From NCBI GenBank assembly GCA_035528415.1, contig DATKYQ010000025.1, positions 79,922 through 143,921 on the forward strand: 64,000 nucleotides of DNA. Reading direction: 5' to 3'. Source of the DNA: DATKYQ01 sp035528415. GTDB lineage: Bacteria; Myxococcota; B64-G9. Both the position numbers and the translations under genes were made by a program. Below, piece by piece: positions 1 to 7,999 of this stretch (position 1 is the first letter of the stretch; every line of letters begins with the position of its first letter). The notes beneath the pieces are model-generated. The model saw only the letters and a list, made by a program, of their open reading frames with translations. It was not told where the DNA came from and did not search any database.

Positions 1-1453
1 CTGTGTTGACATCCACCGACGCCGGGTGTCCGTCGAGATCCCCCTCCTCGGCGAAAGCTCGCAGTTGTTCGACTATCGTGGTTATCCTGGCAAGCCCGGC
101 CGACATCTCGTCGAACAGCGGGCCCAGGTCTTCGATAACCTCTTCCAGGCGGTCCTCCGCAACGATCCTGCCGGCCTCGCTCATGATGCGCGCGATCTTC
201 TCCGGCCCGTCGGCCCCCGCGCGGTGCCCGGCGTGGATCACCACTCCGGCCAGCCGACGCAGAGAGCGCACATACTGTTCGAGCGTGGACAGGTTGGCGT
301 TGACGAAACCGAGCGGGTTGTTGATCTCGTGGGCCACTCCGGCTCCCAGCAGGCCAATAGACGCCATCTTCTCTTGCCTGATCATGCCGGCCTGGGCTTT
401 TTTGAGTCTGCGGTGCGTCTGCTCGAGTTGCTCGTAGGCCTCGCGCCGCGCCCGGTTGGCCACCTTTAGTGCCCGGGTGCGCTCCTCTACCGTCTTCTCG
501 AGCTGCTGCGACCAGGCGGCCAGCTCCGCGCGCGACTTGCGCAGATCCCCTGCCACCATGGCGTTCTGCACGGTAACGGCGATGGTGGAGGATATTTCTT
601 CGAGTCTGAAGAGATCGCTATCGTCGAAAGTGTCAGACTGCTTCTTGTTGAGCAGCTCGATCACGCCTATGCAGTCATCCTGCACCACGATCGGCGCGGC
701 CAGGATACAACGGGTGACGAAGCCCGTGCCGGAATCGACTTCGGCGTCGAAGCGCTCATCGCTTTGCGCGTCGTCGACCTTGATCGGCTTGCGGTTGACA
801 AGGCTCCACCAGGCAATCCCGCCGCGTTCGCGGGGCAGGCGTATCTCGCGTACGGCGTCCCCCTTGGGCCCGGCCGAGCCGTAGAAGTACAGCTCGTCCC
901 GATCTGCGTCCAGCAGAAGCAACGATCCCGCCTCGGCCCCGACGAAGGCGCAGGTGGCCCGAACCACCTCGTCCATCCAACTCTCGATCGGCCTGGTGGA
1001 TGTCACCAGCTGCGAAATATAACGCACCATCTTCAGATCGCTGACCCTCCGGTGCAATTCGATGGACAACTCGTGTTTCTCACGTTCCAGCGCCTGACGC
1101 TCGAGAACCCGCGTGACGCTCATCCGTAAAGCGTCTGGAGTGAACGGCTTGGGCAGGTAGTCGCCCGCCCCGCCCCTGAGAGAGCGTAGCGCCGAATCCA
1201 GCGAGAAGTCGGAAGTCACAATGACCACCTTGCCGGACTCGTCTCGCTCGAAGAAGCGCTCGAGCAACTCGTGGCCGGACACATCCGGCAGGAAGATATC
1301 CAGGATAACCAGATCGGTCGGATTGTCTACGTAGCTTGCGAAACCCTCCTCGCCGCTCGCCGCCTCGCGCACCTCGAACCCGCCGGCCACAAGCGTCTCG
1401 GACGCCGACGCCCTGAAGAGTGCGTCGTCGTCTATAACAAGGCAGGTTGGCAT
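1..1453 (-). CDS. Hybrid sensor histidine kinase (REC-GAF-HisKA), cut by left edge
   Basis: Reading leftward from ATG 1453, 484 codons remain open to the window edge, so the ATPase end is missing. In order: a receiver domain (residues about 1-120) with acceptor Asp in LVILDIFLP and Lys in YLPKPF; a GAF domain (about 150-300); a coiled coil; and a dimerisation/phosphoacceptor helix with the H-box GVAHEINNPLGF. A cytoplasmic kinase with an N-terminal receiver and no membrane segment is expected to relay signals from other kinases. It starts 7 bases after the response-regulator stop at 1461, so the two are probably co-transcribed partners. The ligand of the GAF domain is not known. Confidence 0.9.
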   Translation of the reverse strand, partial: MPTCLVIDDDALFRASASETLVAGGFEVREAASGEEGFASYVDNPTDLVILDIFLPDVSGHELLERFFERDESGKVVIVTSDFSLDSALRSLRGGAGDYLPKPFTPDALRMSVTRVLERQALEREKHELSIELHRRVSDLKMVRYISQLVTSTRPIESWMDEVVRATCAFVGAEAGSLLLLDADRDELYFYGSAGPKGDAVREIRLPRERGGIAWWSLVNRKPIKVDDAQSDERFDAEVDSGTGFVTRCILAAPIVVQDDCIGVIELLNKKQSDTFDDSDLFRLEEISSTIAVTVQNAMVAGDLRKSRAELAAWSQQLEKTVEERTRALKVANRARREAYEQLEQTHRRLKKAQAGMIRQEKMASIGLLGAGVAHEINNPLGFVNANLSTLEQYVRSLRRLAGVVIHAGHRAGADGPEKIARIMSEAGRIVAEDRLEEVIEDLGPLFDEMSAGLARITTIVEQLRAFAEEGDLDGHPASVDVNT

Positions 1454-1460
1454 ATCCGGG

Positions 1461-2000
1461 TCACAGTCCACCGAGGTCTTCGTCTATGACGATCACACCG
1501 CGGGAATCGCGTTGTACCTCGAAAATGCCCGGGTGCTCCTCTTCCATCTTTTCGATAAAGCCCTGCTGCTTCTTGACCGTGTCGAGCAACAACTGGTTCT
1601 CGCGCCTGAGGTTGATGAAGTCGAAGATGTGCTTCAAGGTCATCTTCAGCTCGAGATCCATCCACGGCTTGGTCATAAAGCGGAAGACCTCGCCCTCATT
1701 GATGGCCTTGATGGCCATCGACAAATCGGCATGCCCGGTTAAAATCACCCGCACCACCTGCGGGTAGAGATCCTTGATCTTGCCCAGGAAGGTCAACCCG
1801 TCCATCGAGGGCATCAGGTGATCCGAGACCACCAGATCGATGTCGTTCCCTTCGAGCACTTCGAAGGCCTCCGCGGCGCCCTCTGCCAGAAACAGTTCAT
1901 AGGGCTCTTTCCTCAATGTGCGCCTCATGGCGTTGAGCACGTTGGCCTCGTCGTCGACGAAAAGTATCGCTTGCCTTGGTCTTTTCACTGTGTCCTCCAT
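1461..2000 (-). CDS. Response regulator, REC domain with C-terminal coiled coil
   Basis: A 179-residue receiver protein. Residues about 10-125 form a REC domain with paired acidic residues (LFVDDE), acceptor Asp in LVVSDHLMP, the conserved Thr in VILTGHAD and Lys in FMTKPW. The remaining 55 residues look like a coiled coil (FINLRRENQLLLDTVKKQQ) with an acidic tail, and there is no DNA-binding or enzymatic output domain. The start is ATG 2000: the frame is open 23 codons further upstream, but that extension does not resemble a receiver N-terminus. It is followed closely by the hybrid kinase, so it probably belongs to the same phosphorelay. RpfG-type regulators share this receiver style but carry an HD-GYP domain that is absent here. 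Confidence 0.85.
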   Translation of the reverse strand: MEDTVKRPRQAILFVDDEANVLNAMRRTLRKEPYELFLAEGAAEAFEVLEGNDIDLVVSDHLMPSMDGLTFLGKIKDLYPQVVRVILTGHADLSMAIKAINEGEVFRFMTKPWMDLELKMTLKHIFDFINLRRENQLLLDTVKKQQGFIEKMEEEHPGIFEVQRDSRGVIVIDEDLGGL

Positions 2001-2157
2001 GAAGCGTTTCGCGTTCACACCCCCTGACCTCGACTGCCAAAAGCATACCACAACGCCGAACAGGATCACGCTGAAACAATATCCTTATATTTCAACTTGT
2101 TAAGTCAAAGAGAGATGTGCGCCGATGGCCGGCCGAACCTTGTTGGTGGGTATTATA

Positions 2158-2212
2158 TGACCCGGGTCAAATGCAACGCCATTATGGATCTACAGGTGTC
2201 ATTTGACCCGGG
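2158..2212. repeat. Inverted repeat downstream of the diguanylate cyclase
   Basis: The arms CCCGGGTCAAATG (2161-2173) and CATTTGACCCGGG (2200-2212) are perfect 13-base complements separated by 26 bases. The left arm overlaps a 12-base palindrome, TGACCCGGGTCA (2158-2169). The repeat lies 24 bases beyond the GGDEF gene stop and could form a terminator stem, but there is no T-run. A related GGGTCAAATGAC string occurs just before manA (about 36590), so a dispersed REP-like element is an alternative. Confidence 0.5.
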
Positions 2213-2236
2213 GGTCCTGAATGACCCGTCGGTCTG

Positions 2237-3319
2237 TCAAAAGTCGGTCTGGTCCCGGGCTTCCGGGCTCCCGTCCAAGGCGCTTGCGATCTGGATTCCG
2301 TCCCTGGTGCTTTCCTTGACGCGGTACATGGCCTCATCGGCCAGTCTGAGAACGCCGTCCTTGTTGTCGGTGTCCTGCGGAAAATTGGAAACTCCGAACG
2401 AGGCCGTTATACGCACCTGCAAGTTCTCGCCGGCTAAAAAGACGCGCTCGTTGAGAGCCAACCGAAGACGCCGCGTGACGTGCACGGCCTGCGACTTGGT
2501 GGTTTGCGGCAAGATGATGACGAACTCATCGCCGCCGTAGCGGGTGGGAATGTCGACGGTGCGCAGGCTGGCCCTGACCAGGTCGCCCACCTCCTTGAGC
2601 AGCCTCGATCCGCACAGGTGGCCGTGCTCGTCGTTGACGTTCTTGAAGTGGTCCAAATCGAAGAAAACCAGCGAAAACGTCAAGCCGTAGCGCTTCGAGC
2701 GCGCGAATTCGTTGGCCAGCATTTCGTGCAGGTGACGGGAGTTATAGAGGCTGGTGACGTCGTCCTTGACCGTCAGATCCTGGACCCTGAGGAAGTTGCG
2801 CGCGTTCTCGATTGCGATCGCCGCGTAGTCGGCCATCGATTCGAGCAGGCGCAGGTCCGGCTCGCTGAACGAGTTGGGCTCGGCGTTGACCAGTTCGATC
2901 ACGCCAAGCACGGAACCGCGGGCCACCAGCGGCACGCACAAGAGCGAGCGCGTCTCGAAGCGGGTCATGCTGTCAACCCGATCGCACCAGCGTGGATCTT
3001 CGCGCACGTCGGGCACCATCAACGACTTGGTTTCCCGGGCCACCCAACCGGCGACCCCTTCTCCGATCTTCAGGCGCAGTTCCTTGAGTTTGTCGGCACC
3101 CAGTCCGACGGCGATCTCGAAATAAAGCTCGTTGCTCTCCTCGTCCACCAGGAGCAGCGACCAGTTGTGCGGCTTCATCAGCTCGCTGATCTTCTCCATG
3201 ATGATGGCCAGCACCTCGCGAATGTCGAGCGTCGAGGTAAGCGTCTTGCCGATCTCGTTGAAGATACGCAGTTCGTCAACCGTCCGCGTCAGATCTTTGA
3301 GCAGCTGCTCCCTGTCCAT
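2237..3319 (-). CDS. Diguanylate cyclase with GAF sensor domain
   Basis: A 360-residue soluble protein. A short N-terminal helix leads to a GAF domain (about 20-165, with the typical GVAGWVARE stretch) and a GGDEF domain (about 185-345). The active-site motif GGDEF is intact at residues 262-266. The inhibitory c-di-GMP site RxxD (RTVD) sits exactly five residues before it, so the enzyme should make c-di-GMP from two GTP and be product-inhibited. PilZ and HD-GYP proteins nearby supply the receiver and degradation sides of the same signal. The start ATG 3319 is preceded by AAGGG and by the promoter at 3356-3383. Confidence 0.93.
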   Translation of the reverse strand: MDREQLLKDLTRTVDELRIFNEIGKTLTSTLDIREVLAIIMEKISELMKPHNWSLLLVDEESNELYFEIAVGLGADKLKELRLKIGEGVAGWVARETKSLMVPDVREDPRWCDRVDSMTRFETRSLLCVPLVARGSVLGVIELVNAEPNSFSEPDLRLLESMADYAAIAIENARNFLRVQDLTVKDDVTSLYNSRHLHEMLANEFARSKRYGLTFSLVFFDLDHFKNVNDEHGHLCGSRLLKEVGDLVRASLRTVDIPTRYGGDEFVIILPQTTKSQAVHVTRRLRLALNERVFLAGENLQVRITASFGVSNFPQDTDNKDGVLRLADEAMYRVKESTRDGIQIASALDGSPEARDQTDF

Positions 3320-3355
3320 GTATAGGCCCTTTTGTGTGTATTCGGAGCAAGGCGT

Positions 3356-3383
3356 ATTGTATATGATCGAGCGTCGAAGTCAA
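3356..3383 (-). promoter_or_regulatory. Sigma70-type promoter of the diguanylate cyclase gene
   Basis: On the minus strand, TTGACT (3383-3378), a 16-base spacer, then TACAAT (3361-3356). It reads toward the GGDEF gene, leaving a leader of roughly 30 bases that carries AAGGG. Confidence 0.6.
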
Positions 3384-3399
3384 CGAATCGGCCGATTTA

Positions 3400-3416
3400 C
3401 AGGGGCTCCGCCCCTG
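3400..3416 (-). terminator. GC hairpin after the TonB-dependent receptor
   Basis: CAGGGGC, a 3-base loop, GCCCCTG: a perfect 7-bp stem 4 bases beyond the receptor stop at 3421. No T-tract follows, so it may slow or shield transcript ends rather than be a classic intrinsic terminator. Confidence 0.5.
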
Positions 3417-3420
3417 CGAT

Positions 3421-5541
3421 TCAGAAAGATCCCTGGAAGTAGATGGTCACCAGGCGCATCAGCTCTTGGCCGCCGTAGCGCACGCCCTCGGGCGTGATTC
3501 CCCCGCCCAGATCATAGTAGCGGAAGTGAGGCGCCTCGAACGGCGAGACCGGCAGGAAGAGCTTGATCCCCGTCTCGAGTTGCAAATCGTTGCCGCCGGA
3601 CCATTTCCAGCCTAACCTGCCCACCAGCAGAAAGACGTTCTGCATGTGTTGCACGAGGAAGTCTTCCATCAGGCCTTTCGGGTTGCTGATGCCGGAAAGC
3701 GTGAACTCCGAGCGCGAAAAGAGGTACAGGCTTCCGAGCAGGCCGGCCTCGGCCAGGAAGCGCCCCCCGACGGTGATGAGGTTCTTGGGATTGTTACCGA
3801 GGGACTTGCCGCTGTCGAGGTCGAAATCGGCCCGGTAGGCCCAGGCGGCCAGCAAGGAGAGGGAGCGGGTCAGGTTGATGCGGACGGCCAGCTCGCTGCC
3901 CATGATACGGTGGCCGCCTTCCAGGTTCTCAAAATGAAGATCGCTGTTGTCCAGATCGGGCAGGCCCCGATCGCCCGCGACGATCGTGCCGGTCATATCG
4001 ATAATGCCGCTGTAGAGGTTGCAGTAGAGATCCAGCGCGACGCTCAGCCTGTCGTCGAGGAACTGGCCGCGGTAGCCGGCCTCGAACGACCAGAGCTCCT
4101 CGTTGCCGAGCCCTTCGTTGCCGACTACCCGGGACATGAACCCCTGGAAGAGATCCTGGTCGCCTCCCTGGATCGGGCCGTCGGACGGGAAGCTCACCAT
4201 GGGATGGAGCCTCTTTTCCATGAAGGCGGGCATGCGAAAGGCCCGGGCGGCACCCAGGCGCAGGAACTGTCCCGCGGCGGGCCTGAAGACCGCCGCCAGG
4301 CGGGGGCTCGCGAACCAGCCGGTCTCGGTGTTGTAGTCGAGGCGCGTCCCGCCGGTCACCGTCAGCCAGTCGGCGACGGCCAGTTCGGCATGCGCGAAGG
4401 CGCCGGAACGAATCCCCAGGTAATCGATGCCCGGCTTTTGGTAGCGGGAACTCGCCTGGTCGTCGAACGTCGCCCCGTCCAGAAACTGGTCGCAGCTCAG
4501 CAGCGAGAGCCTGGCTCCGCCGCCCACGATGAGCAGCAACGGATCCCAGAAAGTCGGCAGGCGCCACTGGGCCTGTCCGTCGAGGGTGTTGCCGCGAATG
4601 TTCATGGGCACAAAGTCCGCCAGGTGCAGCCCGGCATAGTCCAGCAGGGCATCAAGCTCGGCGTCAGCTCCGAAGTTGGTGTAATAGAGCTGGCCCCGCA
4701 GCGTCTCGGACTCGTAGGCCAGCCGGACAGTCAGCATATCGAAGGTGCCGAGGATTGTGCCCGTCATGCTCGGGATCGAGCCCTCTATCGACGAGAATCC
4801 GGCGTCGAGCAACAATTTCTCCTTCTCCGAGAAGCGGTATTCGCCCACGGCCCTTGCCTTCCTGACCTTCTTGCCCGGCTCGTCCGCGTCGCCGATCATG
4901 CCGGCCGTGTCATACCCGCCGCTCGCGGACAGCCCCAGCTTTCCGAAGCGGGCCGAGGCGCGCCCGGCCAGTGAGAGGTTGCCCCATTCTCCACCGGCCG
5001 CCCTGGCCCAGACGGACGTCCGCTCGGGCACCGAGCGGGTGGTCACGCTGACCACTCCGGCCACGGCGTTGGCGCCGTACAAGGAAGCGCCGGGTCCGCG
5101 GATGATCTCGATGCGCTCTATGTCCTCGATCGAGATGGGCTGGCTCTCCCAGAGCGGCTGCCCCATAAACTCGATGTTGGCCTCCCGGCCGTCGATCAGC
5201 ACCAGGTAGAGATTATTCTCGTAGCCCCAGAGCAGGCGCGAGGCGATGGATGCGTAGAAGGGAGACACATCGATCACGTCCATGCCCGGCACCAACCTGA
5301 GCAGGTCCGGGACAGAGCCGGCGCCGGAGGTTTCTATGTCTTGCCGCGTGATGACGGTGATGGCGGAGGGGCTCATTCCGATCTGCTGGCGATGCCGGGC
5401 GGCCGACTCGACCACCTCTTCACCCTCCTCGAGCAGGGCGAACTCGTCGCTCAGCTCGTCATCCGTTTCATCCGCCGGGGAGGCCGGCGAGAGGAAAAAG
5501 ATCGACGACAGCAACAGAATTCCCGGCCAAATGCGCAACAT
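3421..5541 (-). CDS. TonB-dependent outer-membrane receptor
   Basis: A 706-residue protein. The signal peptide (about 1-23, LLLSSIFFLSPASPADE) is followed by a plug domain (about 45-175) with typical plug phrases: SAITVITRQDI, LRLVPGMDV, DIERIEIIRGPGASLYGANAVAGVV. The rest is a long beta-barrel ending in aromatic Phe, as expected for insertion by the Bam complex. It should take up a scarce solute (siderophore, cobamide or similar) using TonB energy; the substrate cannot be read from the sequence, and no periplasmic transport genes adjoin it. A TonB-like protein is encoded at 25567-26808. The start is ATG 5541, which has GGGGGTGG just upstream; an in-frame TTG 14 codons earlier lacks that support and would break the signal peptide. 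Confidence 0.92.
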   Translation of the reverse strand: MLRIWPGILLLSSIFFLSPASPADETDDELSDEFALLEEGEEVVESAARHRQQIGMSPSAITVITRQDIETSGAGSVPDLLRLVPGMDVIDVSPFYASIASRLLWGYENNLYLVLIDGREANIEFMGQPLWESQPISIEDIERIEIIRGPGASLYGANAVAGVVSVTTRSVPERTSVWARAAGGEWGNLSLAGRASARFGKLGLSASGGYDTAGMIGDADEPGKKVRKARAVGEYRFSEKEKLLLDAGFSSIEGSIPSMTGTILGTFDMLTVRLAYESETLRGQLYYTNFGADAELDALLDYAGLHLADFVPMNIRGNTLDGQAQWRLPTFWDPLLLIVGGGARLSLLSCDQFLDGATFDDQASSRYQKPGIDYLGIRSGAFAHAELAVADWLTVTGGTRLDYNTETGWFASPRLAAVFRPAAGQFLRLGAARAFRMPAFMEKRLHPMVSFPSDGPIQGGDQDLFQGFMSRVVGNEGLGNEELWSFEAGYRGQFLDDRLSVALDLYCNLYSGIIDMTGTIVAGDRGLPDLDNSDLHFENLEGGHRIMGSELAVRINLTRSLSLLAAWAYRADFDLDSGKSLGNNPKNLITVGGRFLAEAGLLGSLYLFSRSEFTLSGISNPKGLMEDFLVQHMQNVFLLVGRLGWKWSGGNDLQLETGIKLFLPVSPFEAPHFRYYDLGGGITPEGVRYGGQELMRLVTIYFQGSF

Positions 5542-5675
5542 GGTCACCACCCCCAAAAAGTCAAGCGCCAGCCTAATCTCCAACGAGAAAGTCCATCATG
5601 GAAACCCCCTGGTCGATTTCATCGTAACCATGGCGGGGAGCTTGCAGTCAATGAAGTGCGAGCAGTTCCAGCGCC

Positions 5676-5735
5676 GATTGACACGGAGACCCGGTCAGTG
5701 GTTTGCTATTTCAATGAAATTCGACGAAAAGCGAC
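5676..5735 (+). repeat. Duplicated upstream segment, copy 1
   Basis: The stretch beginning GATTGACACGG and running through GGTCAGTGGTTTG and CAATGAAATTC recurs at 7677-7740. The sequence just before RR1 (CTAGCG... GAAGAAG) recurs before RR2 at about 7088-7146. It contains TTGACA (5678-5683) but no well-spaced -10 box. The three partial copies mark the ends of a tandemly duplicated unit. Confidence 0.7.
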
Positions 5736-5773
5736 TAGCGGGCGCAGGATGAGACCCGGAAGAAGGAGTGGAA

Positions 5774-6160
5774 ATGAAAATCCTGGTTGCCGACGATGAC
5801 GCCATGTTCCTGAAGGTCATGGAAGAGATCCTGACAGACGCCGGGTATGATGTGATCCTTGCCGCAAACGGGCTCGAAACCGTTGAGAAAGCGGTCACCA
5901 AGAGTCCGGATCTCATAGTTCTCGATATAATCCTTCCCGGGCTCCTTGGTACTGAGGTCTGCGAGAAACTGAGGAAATCCGGTCGGACGGCTTCCATTCC
6001 CATTCTGCTGGTCACCTCCGGTGTTGCAGAGATCGAGGCCGGTTCAGATTTCATCGAGCAGTTCAAGGCCGATGGATTCCTGCGCAAGCCTTTCGAGGCT
6101 GTGGATTTCCTTGCCGAAGTGAAGCGACTGGCGGGATCCTCGTCCCGGTTCGCAAAGTAA
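5774..6160 (+). CDS. Single-domain response regulator (CheY-like)
   Basis: A 128-residue stand-alone receiver: ADDD acidic pair near the N-terminus, acceptor Asp in LIVLDIILPG, Ser in LLVTSG and Lys in FLRKPF. It has no output domain, so it acts by binding a partner. ATG 5774 is chosen because AGGAG ends 5 bases before it; an in-frame GTG two codons earlier overlaps that Shine-Dalgarno. It is a paralogue of the gene at 7147 (shared KILVADDD, DLI.LD, LGTE, EKLR, KPFE) and is followed 36 bases later by the PilZ-REC gene, so the pair probably works together. Confidence 0.88.
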   Translation: MKILVADDDAMFLKVMEEILTDAGYDVILAANGLETVEKAVTKSPDLIVLDIILPGLLGTEVCEKLRKSGRTASIPILLVTSGVAEIEAGSDFIEQFKADGFLRKPFEAVDFLAEVKRLAGSSSRFAK

Positions 6161-6196
6161 GAAGCAGCGGCTCATAACCATGAGGGAGCTATATAT

Positions 6197-6985
6197 TTGA
6201 ATGACTTCGAAGACCGTAGAAAGCACCCGCGGATCGAACTGGTCCTGAAGGTCGAGTATGCCACTCCCCGTGACTTCATTGCCGACTACATCCAGGACAT
6301 GAGCGACGGCGGCGTTTTCATTGCCACCAGGAAGACCTTCGCGGTCGGCGAGCGGCTTACCTTCGATATCTCGTTTCCCGGCCTGCTGTCGCCGATCCGT
6401 TGTCGCGGCGAAATTCGCTGGCGCAGAACGCCCGAGGCAGCCACCGAGAAAGAGCCGAGTGGAATCGGGGTGGTCTTCACGTTCCCTTCCGCGGAGGAAG
6501 CCGCGAAGCTGCGGCGCCTGATCGACAAGCTGACTGCGGAGCCGCCGCCGGCGGCCGAAGCCGCAAAGCCGGCGGGGCCCTTTCGGGTGCTCCTGGCCGA
6601 GGACAACCCCGCGATCCGGGAAATGATTCTCTTCGGCGTGACGAAGTTCCGCCACGACGGCCTGGACGCCAAGAGGAAACTGGAGGTTGTAGAAGTCGAG
6701 AACGGCAGGCAGGCGTGGAATCGCATCCGGAAGGAGTCGTTCAACATGGCAATCATCGACTACTACATGCCGGTGATGGACGGCGGGAAGCTGATCCGGA
6801 AGATCCGCGAAGACGAATCCTTACGTTCCTTGCCGGTCATTGTGCTAAGCGCCGGCGGTGAGGAGGCGCGGCGGGCAGCCTACGCGGCCGGCGCCGATCT
6901 CTACATCGAAAGGCCGGTATTGTTGAAGCAACTTTTGAAGTCCATGAAACTTCTGCTCGGACTGAAGCGGAATGAAGATAAGTAA
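6197..6985 (+). CDS. PilZ-REC fusion protein, predicted c-di-GMP effector
   Basis: 262 residues. An N-terminal PilZ domain (about 1-110) carries both c-di-GMP-binding signatures, RRKHPR (RxxxR) and DMSDGG (DxSxxG). A linker rich in Ala and Pro joins it to a receiver domain (about 130-255) with acidic pair AEDN and acceptor Asp in AIIDYYMPVMDG. The usual Lys of the K-P motif is Arg (YIERP), although the decayed copy at 7746-7999 keeps Lys (LEKP). The start is TTG 6197, with GAGGGAG 8 bases upstream and a good match to the start of the decayed copy. Fusing PilZ to REC makes it a node where c-di-GMP and phosphorylation meet. Confidence 0.88.
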   Translation: MNDFEDRRKHPRIELVLKVEYATPRDFIADYIQDMSDGGVFIATRKTFAVGERLTFDISFPGLLSPIRCRGEIRWRRTPEAATEKEPSGIGVVFTFPSAEEAAKLRRLIDKLTAEPPPAAEAAKPAGPFRVLLAEDNPAIREMILFGVTKFRHDGLDAKRKLEVVEVENGRQAWNRIRKESFNMAIIDYYMPVMDGGKLIRKIREDESLRSLPVIVLSAGGEEARRAAYAAGADLYIERPVLLKQLLKSMKLLLGLKRNEDK

Positions 6986-7146
6986 GACACTTCGAGGGCA
7001 AGGGGCCGGAGCGGAACCGGGTTTTCAAATACGGTTATCGATACCCCACCCCAACTGAATGCCTATACCGAGGCGGCGTTGGCGTTCGGCGATTCAACGA
7101 CAAACGAAGGACTAGCGCAAGATGAAACCCGGAAGAAGGGTTGGAC

Positions 7147-7620
7147 ATGAAAATCCTTGTTGCCGACGACGACAGGTTCTTCCTGCAAGTGATAAAAGAC
7201 ATTCTCGCGGGTGCAGGTCATGAAGTCATCCTGGCGGGCTCGGGTCCCGAGGCGCTGGATAGGATCATGAAAGAGGGGCCGGACCTGATCATTCTAGATG
7301 TGCTCATGCCCGGCATGTTGGGAACGGAGCTGAGCGAAAAGCTGCGGCATTACAGCAGTTCGGCCGGCCTTCCCATACTGCTGACGAGTTCGTTCATTCC
7401 CCGGGGGCCGGGTTCGGAGGGAGGTCACGAGGAGTTCCTGGCGGATGACTTCATACAAAAACCGTTCGAACCGGAGGAGTTGCTGGCATGCATCGATCGA
7501 CTCGCCCATTCGGGCTCCAAGTTCTCCCACCTGGGAAATCACCACCCGCCCGCGCCGGCGCCCAAGAAAATGATTGTGTTCGAGAATGTGGAGAATAATG
7601 GGGACGACGACGATCGTTGA
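7147..7620 (+). CDS. Single-domain response regulator with a disordered acidic tail
   Basis: 157 residues: a receiver (about 1-122) with DDD acidic cluster, acceptor Asp in LIILDVLMPG and Lys in FIQKPF, plus a tail rich in His, Pro and Asp ending NNGDDDDR that its paralogue at 5774 lacks. ATG 7147 follows GAAGAAGGG by about 7 bases; the same leader precedes the paralogue. Gene and leader therefore arose by duplication of the 5676-6985 unit. No PilZ-REC gene follows it intact; the deleted remnant at 7746 sits in that place. Confidence 0.87.
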   Translation: MKILVADDDRFFLQVIKDILAGAGHEVILAGSGPEALDRIMKEGPDLIILDVLMPGMLGTELSEKLRHYSSSAGLPILLTSSFIPRGPGSEGGHEEFLADDFIQKPFEPEELLACIDRLAHSGSKFSHLGNHHPPAPAPKKMIVFENVENNGDDDDR

Positions 7621-7676
7621 TCGGGCGATCGGGCCTGCGACCTTTCTGTAACACCACGGCGTGGATAGCTCGACCC

Positions 7677-7740
7677 GATTGACACGGGAGCCCGGTCAGT
7701 GGTTTGTTATAACAATGAAATTCAACAAATTAGGCGGCCA
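7677..7740 (+). repeat. Duplicated upstream segment, copy 3 (joined to the PilZ-REC remnant)
   Basis: Near-identical to 5676-5735 over the first 50 bases, including GGTCAGTGGTTTG and CAATGAAATTC. It then runs straight into the start of the PilZ-REC remnant with no response-regulator gene between, so this third unit lost its regulator. It is the clearest junction mark of the tandem duplication. Confidence 0.7.
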
Positions 7741-7745
7741 TTTTC

Positions 7746-7999
7746 TTGGATGACTTCAAAGAACGCAGAATAGCGGGAAACCATTCGCGGTCGGCGAGCA
7801 GCTTACCTTCGACATATCGTTTCCGGGCCTGCTCTCGGCGATTCGTTGTCTCGGCGAGGTTCGCTGGCTCAGGGCGCCCGAGGCGGCCTACTCGGCCGGC
7901 GCCGATCTGTACCTCGAAAAGCCGGTATTGCTGAACCAACTTTTCAAGTCCATGGGACTCCTGCTCGGGCTGAAGAAGGATGAAGAGAAGCTGACATGA
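7746..7999 (+). pseudogene. Internally deleted PilZ-REC remnant
   Basis: Three blocks match the intact PilZ-REC gene at 6197-6985. The first, from TTG 7746 (DDFKERR), corresponds to its first codons. The second, from 7784, reads FAVGEQLTFDISFPGLLSAI and continues to RAPEA. The third, from about 7880, reads YSAGADLYLEKPVLL and continues to the stop. The RxxxR/DxSxxG region and most of the receiver are missing. Blocks 1 and 2 are in different frames, while 2 and 3 stay in frame to TGA 7997-7999. Hence at least two deletions, one of them frame-shifting. The stop still overlaps the next gene's ATG (ATGA), so translational coupling of the original operon is preserved in the scar. Confidence 0.82.

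Noticed and set aside
1..1140. Several short plus-strand open frames at the left edge
   Set aside because: The minus strand carries a continuous REC-GAF-HisKA kinase through this stretch; the plus frames are shadows.
3646..4974. 440-codon plus-strand open frame opposite the TonB receptor
   Set aside because: Composition (His, Gln, Arg-rich, no motifs) is typical of an antisense shadow; the receptor on the minus strand explains the region.
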